Below, piece by piece: positions 24,262 through 33,396 of a stretch of DNA of 64,000 nt; position 1 is the first letter of the stretch; every line of letters starts with the position of its first letter. Location of the stretch: the NCBI GenBank assembly GCA_947252645.1, contig CAMXWF010000001.1:1-64000 (forward strand), given 5' to 3'. The notes beneath the pieces were generated by a model, which saw nothing but the letters and a program-made list of their open reading frames with translations, did not search any database and was not told the DNA's origin. The DNA comes from an uncultured Bacteroidia bacterium. GTDB lineage: Bacteria; Bacteroidota; Bacteroidia; Bacteroidales; CAJPTX01. Made by a program: the position numbers and the translations under genes.

Positions 24262-26076
24262 ATGGCAGAGGTACGCAACATAGCGATTATAGCCCATGTG
24301 GACCATGGGAAAACCACCTTGGTAGACGAGATGATTCGTCAAACCAAGGCTAGCGGGGTAGAGAAAGAGCAGGGCGTTAGCCAAATATTGGACAGTGGCG
24401 ACCTCGAGCGAGAGCGCGGCATTACCATCTTGGCCAAGAATGTCTCGGTACTCTACCAAGGAGTAAAAATCAACGTCATCGACACCCCAGGCCACGCAGA
24501 CTTCGGCGGCGAAGTGGAGCGTGTCCTCAACATGGCCGATGGGGTACTCCTGGTGGTCGATGCCTTTGAGGGCCCCATGCCTCAAACCCGCTTTGTGCTC
24601 GAGAAAGCCCTTCAACTGGGCCTCAAGCCTATTGTGGTGGTCAATAAGGTCGACAAGCCCAACTGTAGACCCGAGGAAGTGCGCGATGAGGTCTTTGACC
24701 TCATGTGCACGCTCGATGCGACCGAAGAGCAGCTCGACTTCCCCTCCATCTTTGGGAGTGCCAAGCAGGGCTGGATGGCTGAGGACCTCTCGAAACCCTC
24801 TACCAACATCTTCCCGCTCTTGGATGCCATTGTCAAGCATGTCCCAGCACCCAAGGTGGAGCAAGGCAATCTCCAGATGCTTATCACCTCGCTCGACTAC
24901 TCCTCGTACGTGGGCCGTATTGCCGTGGGCAAGCTACACCGTGGAGAGCTGCGTGCGAACGAAACGGTGATCTTGGCCAAGCGGGGCAATAAGCTAGAGC
25001 AGCAAACCATCAGGGATCTCATGGTGTTTGAAGGCCTCAACAAGCGTTCCGTGTCCCAAGTGCAAGCAGGCGATATCTGCGCCGTCGTGGGGCTGGAGGG
25101 CTTTGAGATCGGGGATACGATTTGCGCCGTTGACGCCCCGCAGCCCCTGCCAGGCATCGCAGTGGAAGAGCCTACCATGAGTATGCTCTTCACCATCAAC
25201 AACTCCCCGTTCTTTGGCCGCGATGGCAAGTTCGTCACCTCACGCCAGCTGCGCGACAGACTCTACCAGGAACTCGAGAAGAACTTAGCGCTCCGCGTAG
25301 AGCCCGGGGTCACCTCTGATTCCTTCATCGTCTACGGCCGAGGTGTGCTGCACCTCTCCGTCCTCATCGAGACTATGCGGAGGGAGGGCTACGAGCTGCA
25401 GGTCGGCCAGCCCCATGTGGTCACCAAAGAGCTCGATGGCAAGAAATGCGAGCCCATCGAGATCCTCAACATCGACCTCCCCGAGGAGTTCTCCGGCAAG
25501 GCGATCGAGCTCTCCACCCAACGAAAAGCCGTCCTCCTCCAAATGGACCGCAAGGGCGATCGTATTCACCTCGAGCTCGAAATCCCCTCCAGGGGGCTAA
25601 TTGGCCTACGGAGCCAGCTCCTAACGGCCACCACCGGGGAGGCCGTGGTGACCCATCGACTCAAGGGCTTCGAACCCTGGCGGGGCCCGATTGTCTTACG
25701 CCAAACGGGCTCGCTGATTTCCCAGGAGTCGGGCACCGCCTATGCCTACGCCCTCAATAAGCTCCAGGACAGGGGCATATTTTTTATCGCCCCGCAAGAA
25801 GAGGTCTATGCGGGCCAAGTGGTGGGCGAGGGCACGCGCGATATCGACATCACGATCAACGTCTGCAAGGCCAAAAAGCTCTCCAACATGCGTGCCTCAG
25901 GGAGCGACGAGAAGGTAAGCCTCGCCCCACCCGTTAAGATGTCGCTCGAAGAGGCCCTGGAGTATATCCAGGAAGATGAATACGTGGAGGTGACCCCCCA
26001 CGCCATGCGCATCAGGAAGATCCTGCTCTCAGAGGTCGACCGTAAGCGCGTGCGCAATGCCGCGCTGCAAGCCTAG
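24262..26076 (+). CDS. typA: Ribosome-associated GTPase TypA/BipA
   Basis: TypA is a translational GTPase that helps 50S assembly and stress or low-temperature growth. The 604-residue length is standard. The G1 motif HVDHGKTT (12-19), the RERGITI switch region, DTPGHADFGGEVERVL and NKVDKP are all intact. Domains resembling EF-G II, III and V follow, with the TypA-specific C-terminal region (SLAPPVKMSLEEALEYI near residue 555). lipA follows by 11 nt, so typA, lipA and lipB are probably co-transcribed. Confidence 0.97.
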   Translation: MAEVRNIAIIAHVDHGKTTLVDEMIRQTKASGVEKEQGVSQILDSGDLERERGITILAKNVSVLYQGVKINVIDTPGHADFGGEVERVLNMADGVLLVVDAFEGPMPQTRFVLEKALQLGLKPIVVVNKVDKPNCRPEEVRDEVFDLMCTLDATEEQLDFPSIFGSAKQGWMAEDLSKPSTNIFPLLDAIVKHVPAPKVEQGNLQMLITSLDYSSYVGRIAVGKLHRGELRANETVILAKRGNKLEQQTIRDLMVFEGLNKRSVSQVQAGDICAVVGLEGFEIGDTICAVDAPQPLPGIAVEEPTMSMLFTINNSPFFGRDGKFVTSRQLRDRLYQELEKNLALRVEPGVTSDSFIVYGRGVLHLSVLIETMRREGYELQVGQPHVVTKELDGKKCEPIEILNIDLPEEFSGKAIELSTQRKAVLLQMDRKGDRIHLELEIPSRGLIGLRSQLLTATTGEAVVTHRLKGFEPWRGPIVLRQTGSLISQESGTAYAYALNKLQDRGIFFIAPQEEVYAGQVVGEGTRDIDITINVCKAKKLSNMRASGSDEKVSLAPPVKMSLEEALEYIQEDEYVEVTPHAMRIRKILLSEVDRKRVRNAALQA

Positions 26077-26087
26077 CGACCACCGGA

Positions 26088-26975
26088 ATGGACAAAACAC
26101 CTTGCAACGCGCCGTTGCTGCGTAAGCCCTCTTGGCTGAGAATCCAGTTGGGCGGCCAGGGCAGCTACGCAAAAGTTCGAGCAACGCTCGAGCGCGAGGG
26201 GCTTCATACCATCTGCACGAGCGGCCGGTGCCCCAATCAGGGCGAATGCTGGAATGAGGGCACTGCCACTTTTATGATCCTGGGCGACCGCTGCACGCGG
26301 AATTGCCGATTTTGCGCTACCAGCACAGGGCACCCCCTCCCGCCCGATCCGCAGGAGACGCGCCGCGTGGTGCGCTCGGTTCAGCTACTGGCCCTGCGCC
26401 ATGTGGTGCTCACCTCCGTCGACCGTGACGATCTCCCCGACGGGGGGGCCTCCCAGTGGGTGGAGCTGATTGAGGCCCTTAGAGCCCAGTGTCCCCACAC
26501 CACCATTGAAACCCTCCTGCCCGACTTCAAGGGCAAGCAGGGCGCCCTAGAACGCGTCATAGCCGCACACCCCGACATCATAGCCCACAACATCGAAACC
26601 GTGGCCCGCTTGACCCCTGATGTGCGTTCTAAGGCCACGTACAACCACAGTCTCCAAGTCCTGCAGCAAATGGCCGCCTCGGGGCTCGTCACCAAGTCTG
26701 GACTCATGCTGGGCCTCGGCGAAAACGAGCAAGAGGTACGGCAAACCATCAGCGACCTCTACCGCGCTGGTTGTAAGGTCTTGACCATAGGCCAATACCT
26801 GCAGCCCCGCATCGACAATTGGCCCGTGGCGCGCTACGTCACGCCCGCAGAGTTTGAGGACTACAAGTCCTATGCGCTCGCCCTCGGCTTCCGCTACGTG
26901 GCTTCTGGCCCCTTGGTTCGCTCCTCGTTTCACGCAGTCTCTGCCTTGAAGGCCTGCGGCCTTGGCGCGCAGTAG
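26088..26975 (+). CDS. lipA: Lipoyl synthase LipA
   Basis: LipA is a radical-SAM enzyme that inserts two sulfurs into protein-bound octanoate. The 295-residue protein carries the auxiliary cluster motif at Cys43, Cys48 and Cys54 (CTSGRCPNQGEC) and the radical-SAM motif at Cys69, Cys73 and Cys76 (CTRNCRFC). The C-terminal VRSSFHA supplies the conserved serine that ligates the auxiliary cluster. It is followed by lipB 21 nt downstream, giving the full octanoate-transfer route to lipoyl groups. Confidence 0.97.
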   Translation: MDKTPCNAPLLRKPSWLRIQLGGQGSYAKVRATLEREGLHTICTSGRCPNQGECWNEGTATFMILGDRCTRNCRFCATSTGHPLPPDPQETRRVVRSVQLLALRHVVLTSVDRDDLPDGGASQWVELIEALRAQCPHTTIETLLPDFKGKQGALERVIAAHPDIIAHNIETVARLTPDVRSKATYNHSLQVLQQMAASGLVTKSGLMLGLGENEQEVRQTISDLYRAGCKVLTIGQYLQPRIDNWPVARYVTPAEFEDYKSYALALGFRYVASGPLVRSSFHAVSALKACGLGAQ

Positions 26976-26996
26976 AGACGTTAAACCGCCCTCCAG

Positions 26997-27668
26997 ATGC
27001 CCTACCAAGTCAGACTAGCCACCTTCCCAGCCGACTACGCCCAGAGCCTTGCGCTCCAGCAACGGCTTAGCCACGAGCTGCAAGCACTGCCGAGTGCCCA
27101 ACCCTTGGTCGGCTACCTCCTGCTGGGGGAGCATAGCCATGTGTATACCCTCGGGAAACACGGCGTGGCAGGCAATATGCTCATGCCCAAGCAGTGGCTA
27201 GAGGAACACGGAATTGCAATGGTCAGAACCGATAGGGGCGGCGACATCACCTACCACGGGCCTGGCCAATTGGTGGGCTACCCTATTATCCACTTGCTCC
27301 GCCTCAACATCGGCGCCAGGGCGTACATCGACATGCTCATGGAGGCCGTCCGGCTTACCGCGCTCGATTACCACGTAGCGTGCCACCCAAGAAGCGATGC
27401 CCCAGGCCTCTGGCTGGGCGAAGGGAATACCCTGCGCAAGCTCTGCGCGGTGGGCGTCCACATCGGGCGAGGCGTCTCCACCCACGGCTTCGCGCTCAAT
27501 GTGTCTACCGACCTGTCCTACTTCGCGCGTATCAACCCCTGCGGCTTTAAGCATGGCCAGGTGGCCTCGCTGCAGGGCGAAACTGGCCGATCCATCCCAC
27601 TCAACGAGGTCAAGCACCGCTTCTGCCAGCATTTCTCCGCAATCTTCCACGTGGAGCTTGTGGAGTGA
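26997..27668 (+). CDS. lipB: Lipoyl(octanoyl) transferase LipB
   Basis: LipB moves octanoate from acyl carrier protein to the lipoyl domains of 2-oxoacid dehydrogenases and glycine cleavage protein H. The 223-residue protein has the signature RGGDITYHGPGQLVGY (80-95), the catalytic lysine Lys148 (NTLRKLCAVG) and the catalytic cysteine Cys182 (INPCGFKHG). STHGFALNV is also conserved. It closes the typA-lipA-lipB group. The following stretch to 28337 has no convincing gene. Confidence 0.96.
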   Translation: MPYQVRLATFPADYAQSLALQQRLSHELQALPSAQPLVGYLLLGEHSHVYTLGKHGVAGNMLMPKQWLEEHGIAMVRTDRGGDITYHGPGQLVGYPIIHLLRLNIGARAYIDMLMEAVRLTALDYHVACHPRSDAPGLWLGEGNTLRKLCAVGVHIGRGVSTHGFALNVSTDLSYFARINPCGFKHGQVASLQGETGRSIPLNEVKHRFCQHFSAIFHVELVE

Positions 27669-28160
27669 AGAGGTGGCTTGCATCGGCTGGGGGGCGGTGA
27701 CGATTGAAAACCATGACCCCTGCCCTTATCCCCGATAGCCATGGCCTTCCTCCTGCCTGTTCCCCGAGGCTCTGCTGGTCCACCCGCTGCCCATAAGCCC
27801 CCATGGCCATAGTGTATCTGCCCCCTTGGAACGGATTTTGTCTCCAGTAGGTAGGCGAATATCCTAGCGCAGGGGCGTGGGCAAGTGCGGGGTTTTCCTC
27901 GCCTGTGGGGCACGGCGTGCCCTGACCTGTCCACTGGGCTTTCGCCAGAGGGTGTCCCATCGATATGCTCCGAGTATAACACGACCTCCAGCCACCATAG
28001 TGGCAAGTGACTCGATGTCCGTCTTGCGTCCCTGTGCGAGCACCAGCCACCAAGGAAGATAGGAAATTATGTTTGAATTCATGGCGACACCACGCATGAA
28101 AAACAGAAAAATGGCAAACATTTAATACATAGTATACATTACTTTACTACTAAGTCGGTA
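27669..28160. other. Intergenic stretch without a convincing gene
   Basis: Open frames on the minus strand (up to about 160 codons) have no recognisable motif or start signal, and their composition does not look like coding sequence. The left part is GC-rich like the neighbouring genes, and the last 100 nt (about 28060-28160) become AT-rich. It could be a decayed gene or a long untranslated region. Repeats follow at 28173-28237. Confidence 0.5.
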
Positions 28161-28172
28161 TATGCACCGTAT

Positions 28173-28207
28173 CAACTCCGCTACCGAGGCGTGCTTGAGC
28201 GGAGTTG
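28173..28207. repeat. 10-bp inverted repeat
   Basis: CAACTCCGCT (28173-28182) and AGCGGAGTTG (28198-28207) are perfect inverted copies around a 15-nt spacer. The right arm forms part of the tandem repeat that follows. It lies about 90 nt upstream of the putative promoter of the DUF1573 gene and could be an operator or a hairpin. Confidence 0.7.
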
Positions 28208-28237
28208 GTGCGGAGTTGGTGCGGAGTTGGTGCGGAG
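28199..28237 (+). repeat. Tandem 11-bp direct repeat
   Basis: GCGGAGTTGGT occurs three times back to back (28199, 28210, 28221), followed by a partial fourth copy GCGGAG (28232-28237). It is non-coding and lies 61 nt before the TACCTTTG element. The 11-nt period is close to one helical turn, so a cooperative protein-binding site is possible. This is inference. Confidence 0.8.
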
Positions 28238-28297
28238 AGTGTGTGTAACGTAGGCAGAGTACACCTAGGCAGAACGTACTAAAATTGTGGATATGGT

Positions 28298-28305
28298 TAC
28301 CTTTG
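28298..28305 (+). promoter_or_regulatory. Putative -7 element (TACCTTTG) before the DUF1573 gene
   Basis: Matches TAnnTTTG and lies 33 nt before the preferred ATG at 28338. It falls inside the longer reading frame that begins at 28287, which argues that the longer version is not the real protein. No clear -33 element is seen. Confidence 0.5.
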
Positions 28306-28337
28306 TATCGGGTAATGCAACGGTGGGGGGGTATAGG

Positions 28338-29471
28338 ATGCTGGTGGGAAAGCGCATGATGTTCGCGGCGGTTTGCGTTCTAAGCAGTGTGATTGGCTGG
28401 GCGCAGGGGCAGGTCAGTTTCACGGTGCAGGACTATGATTTTGGGACGATCTACGAGGAGGATGGGCCCGTACAGCACGGTTTTGTGTTCATCAATACGG
28501 GCTCCACGCCAGTGCAATTGCAGTCGGTGGGCACTTCCTGTGGGTGCACCGTGCCCCGCTGGTCCAATGAGCCCGTGTTGCCTGGGGCGCGGGACACCGT
28601 GGTGGCTCAGTTCAACCCTGTAGGGCGCGCTGGGCAGTTCTACAAGGTCATTACGGTGCGAGCAAATACCTTGCCAGCCACCTACCGGCTGACCATCAGG
28701 GGCGAGATCAAGCGTTACCCCACAGACCTCCACGACCTCTATGGCACCATGGTAGGTCCCGTGGGCTTTAGGGACGGTGGCCGGGCGCCCATTGCCACCG
28801 TCCCCAGTAGCGAGCAGGCCTGCGCGCAGGTGCGGGGCTACAACTTTAGCCCTGACACCCTGGCCCTGGGGTTCACGGCGATGCCAGGGTACGCGCAGGT
28901 CAAGCTGCGGCGGGTGGATGACATCTCTACGGACCGGCATCGGGCCATGCGTCTCTTGCCGGGAGAACCCTTTGTCTTTGAGGTGTGCCTCGATGGGGCG
29001 AAGGTCGACTCGTGGCAGGAGGTGCGCGATCGACTCGAGCTCCAGCTTTCTACCCTTAGGCAGGGGAAAAGGAGTAGATTGGCCTCTGGACAGCTTACTT
29101 TGGGCTTCACCAAGGTGGAGGTTTTTGCCGATCGGCCGGCCGAGTGGCTGAGCAATCCCCCACGGCTGGATAGCATTCCGACCGTGGTGGAGCTTCCAAC
29201 GGTGAAGGCTGGTCGGAAGGCCACCGCGCAGATCGAGTTGCGCAATCAGGGCGGAGCTGAGCTGATTGTGCGGTCGGTCTGGACGGCCTCGCCTGCTATC
29301 GAATTGGTCTGGCCTAAGAGGCCCATTGCGCCTGGGAAGGCAGCCGACCTGAAGGTCATTGCCCGCACGGGGGACATGGTGCGGGGCAAGCAAACGGTGG
29401 TCTGCAAGCTCATCACCAACTCCCCCACGCAGCGCGAATTGCCCTTCGAGGTGGAGATCACAGTGGAATAG
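28338..29471 (+). CDS. Secreted DUF1573 domain protein
   Basis: I chose the ATG at 28338 over 28287 because it starts a signal peptide (MMFAAVCVLSSVIGWAQG) and lies downstream of a promoter-like motif. About 377 residues. The first mature domain has the DUF1573 pattern: DFGTIYEEDGPVQHGFVFIN, then SVGTSCGCTVP, then FNPVGRAGQFYKVITV. This is an Ig-like domain common in Bacteroidota envelope proteins. A second similar beta domain is near the C-terminus (AQIELRNQGGAELIV). The role is unknown, probably periplasmic or surface. An ABC exporter gene starts 31 nt downstream and may share the transcript. Confidence 0.82.
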   Translation: MLVGKRMMFAAVCVLSSVIGWAQGQVSFTVQDYDFGTIYEEDGPVQHGFVFINTGSTPVQLQSVGTSCGCTVPRWSNEPVLPGARDTVVAQFNPVGRAGQFYKVITVRANTLPATYRLTIRGEIKRYPTDLHDLYGTMVGPVGFRDGGRAPIATVPSSEQACAQVRGYNFSPDTLALGFTAMPGYAQVKLRRVDDISTDRHRAMRLLPGEPFVFEVCLDGAKVDSWQEVRDRLELQLSTLRQGKRSRLASGQLTLGFTKVEVFADRPAEWLSNPPRLDSIPTVVELPTVKAGRKATAQIELRNQGGAELIVRSVWTASPAIELVWPKRPIAPGKAADLKVIARTGDMVRGKQTVVCKLITNSPTQRELPFEVEITVE

Positions 29472-29502
29472 CACCATGTTCCTCTCCTACGATTAATCTT
29501 CT

Positions 29503-30462
29503 ATGCAGATACTACGAACAGAGGCCCTCAACAAGCGCTATGGGTCGTTCCAGGCGCTTTCGGATCTGTCACTCCACGTGGAGCAGGGTTCGGTCTACGG
29601 TCTTTTGGGGCCTAACGGAGCTGGCAAGACCACGCTCATCCGTATCATCAACCAGATATTGGCGCCCGATAGCGGGGCTGTTTACTTCGAGGGGCACCCG
29701 CTCACCCGGGCCGATGTGCGCCAGATAGGCTACCTGCCCGAGGAGCGCGGCCTGTACCGCAAGATGAAAGTAGGGGAGCAGGCCATCTTTCTGGCGCAGC
29801 TCAAGGGGCTGCCGCGCCGCGAGGCCATCCGGGAGCTCAAGGGGTGGTTTGAGAAGTTTGGCATTGCCGACTGGTGGGGCAAGAAGGTAGAGCAGCTCTC
29901 TAAAGGCATGGCGCAGAAGGTGCAGTTTATCGCTACGGTGCTGCATAGGCCGAAATTGCTCATCTTCGATGAGCCCTTCAGCGGTTTCGACCCCATCAAC
30001 GCCAACCTGCTGAAGCGGGAGATCCTTGCGCTGCGCGACCAAGGGGCCACCGTCCTCTTCTCCACGCACGATATGGGGTCGGTGGAGGAACTTTGCGATC
30101 ATATCACCCTTATCAACCATTCGCGCGATGTGCTTTCGGGGGCGGTGGAGGATATCCGGCGGCAGTACAGCGCCCAAGTCTACGATTTGACCTTCCGGGG
30201 CCACGAGGATGATCTCCGGCAGGCCCTGCCCAGCGGTTGGCAGCTCGAGCGCTGCAAGATGGACGATGCGACCTCTACGGCCACCATTGCAGGCCCCGTG
30301 GCCCAGAGAATCGATCCCAATGCCCTGCTGGCTGCGCTCATGCAGCGGCTCACCGTAGAGAGCTTTACGCAGCGCGTAGCAACCATGAACAACATTTTCA
30401 TCCGCGTGGTCGGCCAAACGTCGGAGGCGGCCAACCTGCAAGGCAACAAGGAGGCCCACTAG
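29503..30462 (+). CDS. ABC-2 exporter ATP-binding protein (NatA-like)
   Basis: 319 residues. Walker A GPNGAGKT (36-43), signature LSKGM, Walker B LLIFDEPFSGFDP and an H-loop STHDMGSVEE are intact. The C-terminal 90 residues (after about 220) match the small DUF4162-type domain of NatA and bacitracin exporter ATPases. The permease follows 3 nt downstream. The cargo is unknown; NatAB-type pairs are annotated as sodium exporters, but that is not shown here. Confidence 0.9.
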   Translation: MQILRTEALNKRYGSFQALSDLSLHVEQGSVYGLLGPNGAGKTTLIRIINQILAPDSGAVYFEGHPLTRADVRQIGYLPEERGLYRKMKVGEQAIFLAQLKGLPRREAIRELKGWFEKFGIADWWGKKVEQLSKGMAQKVQFIATVLHRPKLLIFDEPFSGFDPINANLLKREILALRDQGATVLFSTHDMGSVEELCDHITLINHSRDVLSGAVEDIRRQYSAQVYDLTFRGHEDDLRQALPSGWQLERCKMDDATSTATIAGPVAQRIDPNALLAALMQRLTVESFTQRVATMNNIFIRVVGQTSEAANLQGNKEAH

Positions 30463-30465
30463 ACC

Positions 30466-31773
30466 ATGAGCAATATTTCCACTATCGTCCAGCGCGAGGT
30501 CTCCGTGCGGGTGCGCAAGAAGGCCTTCATTCTCACTACGATTCTCACGCCGCTCCTCTTTGCGGTCTTGGCCCTGCTGCCCTCCCTGCTCCTGCAGCTC
30601 GATGTGGACACAGACTATAGGCTCGGGGTGGTGGACAGAACGCAGAAGGTGGTTGATTCTCTTGCCGATGAGGGGGGGGTGACCTTTACGCCCTTGGCCT
30701 CTACGCTGGAGGAGTCGGCCTTCCGGGCTACCATTGCAGAGAGCAAATTCGATGCCATTCTCCTCGTTGAGCCCGAGAGCCTCGGGAATCCAGCGAAGTT
30801 CGTGGTCTTCTCGGAGAAAACGCCTTCCCTGGAGATCATGGAGAAGGTGGAGGGGCAGCTGGAGCACATTATCAGGGCCAATAAGCTGGCAGACTATGAC
30901 ATCCCGGGCCTGCGCGAGATTGTGGCCGATGTGAGCCGCGACATCAAGCTAACCTCTATGGCCTGGGACAAGACGGGCAACGCCCAGGAGAGCAATGCGG
31001 GTCTCTCCTCCGTGCTCGGAATCATGCTGGGCACGTTGATCTTCATGCTTATTGTTATTACGGGCCAGGCGGTCATGAACGCGGTGGTGGAGGAGAAGAC
31101 CTCTCGGATTGTTGAGGTGTTGCTCTCATCGGTGCGGCCCTACGACTTGATGCTGGGCAAGATATTCGGGACGGCCTTGGTGGTGATCATCCAGGTGCTC
31201 ATCTGGGTGGTTTTGACCAGTGTACTGATCTCGGTGTTTTCCGTCTTCTTTTCGATTTCTCTCCCTGAGGCCGTGCCCGCCATGGCAGAGGGGGCGCAGG
31301 TGGCCCCTGTAGACCCTGACTCGCTGCAGGGGTTCCTGGGGAGCTTCCTCAACCTTGACTTCTTCTCCATACTAGGCTGGGGCTTTTTATTTGCGCTTTT
31401 TGGCTACCTGCTCTATGCCTCCATGTTTGCTGCGGTGGGGGCTGCGGTAGACGACCCAGCCGATGCCGCGCAGTTGGTGACCCCGGTCATGATGCCTCTA
31501 TTCATAGCCATGATGCTCATGATTATGGTTCCCAAGAACCCCGAAGGGCAGCTCGCCCTCTGGGCCTCGATCATCCCCTTCACCTCCCCGCTGGTCTTGC
31601 CGGTGCGGATGGTCTATGGGGCACCGCTCTGGCTGCCGATTGTCTCGCTGGTGGTGCTCATCGCTACATTCCTGGGAATGGTGTGGCTAGCCGGCAAAGT
31701 GTATGCCAAGGGACTCTTGAAGTTTGGCAAGAAGGGCTCCTGGAAGGAGATCTTATCCTGGATTAAGGGCTAG
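30466..31773 (+). CDS. ABC-2 type permease (NatB-like)
   Basis: 435 residues. A membrane segment near residues 22-45 is followed by a large soluble domain (to about 180) and then five or so membrane segments, the ABC-2 (NatB) layout. The conserved VMNAVVEEKTSRIVEVLLSS and VRPYDLMLGKI motif lies at about 202-230. It pairs with the preceding ATPase. pabB follows 38 nt downstream. Confidence 0.9.
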   Translation: MSNISTIVQREVSVRVRKKAFILTTILTPLLFAVLALLPSLLLQLDVDTDYRLGVVDRTQKVVDSLADEGGVTFTPLASTLEESAFRATIAESKFDAILLVEPESLGNPAKFVVFSEKTPSLEIMEKVEGQLEHIIRANKLADYDIPGLREIVADVSRDIKLTSMAWDKTGNAQESNAGLSSVLGIMLGTLIFMLIVITGQAVMNAVVEEKTSRIVEVLLSSVRPYDLMLGKIFGTALVVIIQVLIWVVLTSVLISVFSVFFSISLPEAVPAMAEGAQVAPVDPDSLQGFLGSFLNLDFFSILGWGFLFALFGYLLYASMFAAVGAAVDDPADAAQLVTPVMMPLFIAMMLMIMVPKNPEGQLALWASIIPFTSPLVLPVRMVYGAPLWLPIVSLVVLIATFLGMVWLAGKVYAKGLLKFGKKGSWKEILSWIKG

Positions 31774-31811
31774 AGGATGTTTTGCTCGTTACGATAAACA
31801 GTTGAGCTACT

Positions 31812-32822
31812 ATGGCAGATAGTCTGTCTCCTGTGACCTACTCTAGGGCGCAGGCAGAGCGTTTGATGAACGATTACGCTGCAAAGGGCGTTCCATTTGT
31901 TTTTGCCATTGACTATGAGGGCCAAAATGGTGTAGTTTGTCAGCTGGAGCAGGCAGAGAGCCACGGGATATACTTCGCCACTCCGCTCCTATGCAGTGCT
32001 GTTCCTGAAGCGAGAGGGGTAGGGGATAGTCGCGAGCCGCTCAGCGTGGAGGTGCAGCCCCCGACGAAGCAAGAGTACGCAAAGGCCTTCAATGCCGTGC
32101 AGGAAGCCACGGCTCGCCAGGAGGTCAAGCTCATCAATCTGACTTTCCCCTCGGCCATAAAGGTCAATAGGTCGCTCCAGGAGCTTTACAATCTGAGTTT
32201 GGCACCCTATAAGATCCTTTGCGGGGAGCAGTTCCTCTGCTTTTCACCCGAATGCTTTGTGCGCATTGAGGACGGCACTATTCGCACCTATCCCATGAAG
32301 GGGACAATTTCGGCCCTATTGCCAGATGCTGAGCAGACTATCCTCAACAGTCGCAAGGAGCAGCTCGAGCACGCCGATGCAGTGGAGCTGCTCAAGGGCG
32401 ATTTGGCACGTGTGGCCCGCGATATCGAGGTGGTGCGCTACCGCTTCATTACGCGCATAGAGACGCACAAGGGGCCTTTGCTCGAGGTGAGCAGTGAGCT
32501 CTCGGGTCGATTGCCCGAGGACTGGCGGCAACAGTTGGGTACGCTCCTCTTCCGCCTACTCCCAGGGGGCAGCATTGCGGGCTATCCACGGGAGGCCGCC
32601 GTGTGCCTTATTGCGCAGGTGGAGCCCTACCCGCGCCACTACTATTCGGGGATCTTTGGGGTGTTTGATGGTGAACAGCTCGATAGCGGGGTTCTTATTC
32701 GCTACATGGGCGTTGAGCAGGGGCAGCTGTATTACCATAGTGGCGGGGGCGTGACGGCTAACAGCCATCTTGAGAACGAATACCAGGAGCTGATTGCCAA
32801 GATCTATGTACCCGTTCTTTGA
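31812..32822 (+). CDS. pabB: Aminodeoxychorismate synthase component I (PabB)
   Basis: PabB converts chorismate to 4-amino-4-deoxychorismate for folate synthesis. The 336-residue protein is the chorismate-binding catalytic domain only. It has FSPECFVRIEDGTIRTYPMK, the PMKGT motif, LPGGSIAGYPR near 250 and the late YYSGIFGVFDG region. The N-terminal domain is shortened compared with E. coli PabB, as is usual in Bacteroidota. pabC overlaps the 3' end. No glutamine amidotransferase (pabA) is in the window. Confidence 0.9.
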   Translation: MADSLSPVTYSRAQAERLMNDYAAKGVPFVFAIDYEGQNGVVCQLEQAESHGIYFATPLLCSAVPEARGVGDSREPLSVEVQPPTKQEYAKAFNAVQEATARQEVKLINLTFPSAIKVNRSLQELYNLSLAPYKILCGEQFLCFSPECFVRIEDGTIRTYPMKGTISALLPDAEQTILNSRKEQLEHADAVELLKGDLARVARDIEVVRYRFITRIETHKGPLLEVSSELSGRLPEDWRQQLGTLLFRLLPGGSIAGYPREAAVCLIAQVEPYPRHYYSGIFGVFDGEQLDSGVLIRYMGVEQGQLYYHSGGGVTANSHLENEYQELIAKIYVPVL

Positions 32823-33396
32823 GACCTTGCGTGCGCAGGGCGAGAGCGTGGATCATTTTGCGTACCACCGTCGGCGGATGGAGCGCACATTGCGGGCCAA
32901 TGGCATGCCCGAGCCCCGTACGGATTGGTTTGCGCAGCTTGAGCTGGCGTTGCGGGCGCAGGCCTTGGCGAGTCCGCAACCCTTGCGCCTCCATGTGGAT
33001 TACGATGGCATCAGCTGGCAAATAGCCGCTGGCCCGCTCCCCACCACCCCCATGCGTACGCTGCGCCTTGTGGTAGACAATAGCATCGCCTACCCCTACA
33101 AGTCGACCGATCGAAGCTGCCTCGACCGTCTGTTCCAGCAGCGTGAGGAGGCCGATGATGTACTCATTGTAAAAGATGGGTACATCACCGATACTTCCCG
33201 GGCCAACCTCCTACTGCTGCGCCAAGGGGAGTGGTTTACCCCACAGCATTCGCTTCTTCCCGGCACCACGCAGGAGCGCTTGGTCGAGGAGCTACACCTG
33301 CAGTTCGTCCCCATTGCCCCGCGTGAGCTCGACCGCTACGAGCAGCTCTGGATTATCAATGCGCTGCGGCGCGGCAGGATAACCCAGGTGGATTAG
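32806..33396 (+). CDS. pabC: Aminodeoxychorismate lyase-like class IV aminotransferase (PabC)
   Basis: I chose the ATG at 32806 (MYPFFETLR), which overlaps pabB by 17 nt; a TTG at 32794 is the alternative. About 196 residues, short for the family. A likely PLP lysine is in YPYKSTDR, and DGYITDTSRANLLL matches the class IV motif, with Asp where many relatives have Glu. Next to pabB it most likely releases pyruvate from aminodeoxychorismate to give 4-aminobenzoate. Nothing recognisable lies between its stop and 33671. Confidence 0.85.
   Translation: MYPFFETLRAQGESVDHFAYHRRRMERTLRANGMPEPRTDWFAQLELALRAQALASPQPLRLHVDYDGISWQIAAGPLPTTPMRTLRLVVDNSIAYPYKSTDRSCLDRLFQQREEADDVLIVKDGYITDTSRANLLLLRQGEWFTPQHSLLPGTTQERLVEELHLQFVPIAPRELDRYEQLWIINALRRGRITQVD

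Noticed and set aside
27518..28053. Overlapping minus-strand frames between lipB and the DUF1573 gene
   Set aside because: They have no motif, no start signal and irregular composition, and they begin inside or next to lipB. I report the stretch as non-coding.
28199..28237. Short tandem repeat as a CRISPR remnant
   Set aside because: The 11-nt units are directly adjacent without spacers.
28287..28337. N-terminal extension of the DUF1573 protein
   Set aside because: It spans the TACCTTTG element and would bury the signal peptide; the ATG at 28338 fits better.
29569..30867. A 432-codon minus-strand frame across the ABC-2 exporter genes
   Set aside because: It covers two well-supported plus-strand genes and shows no protein family features.
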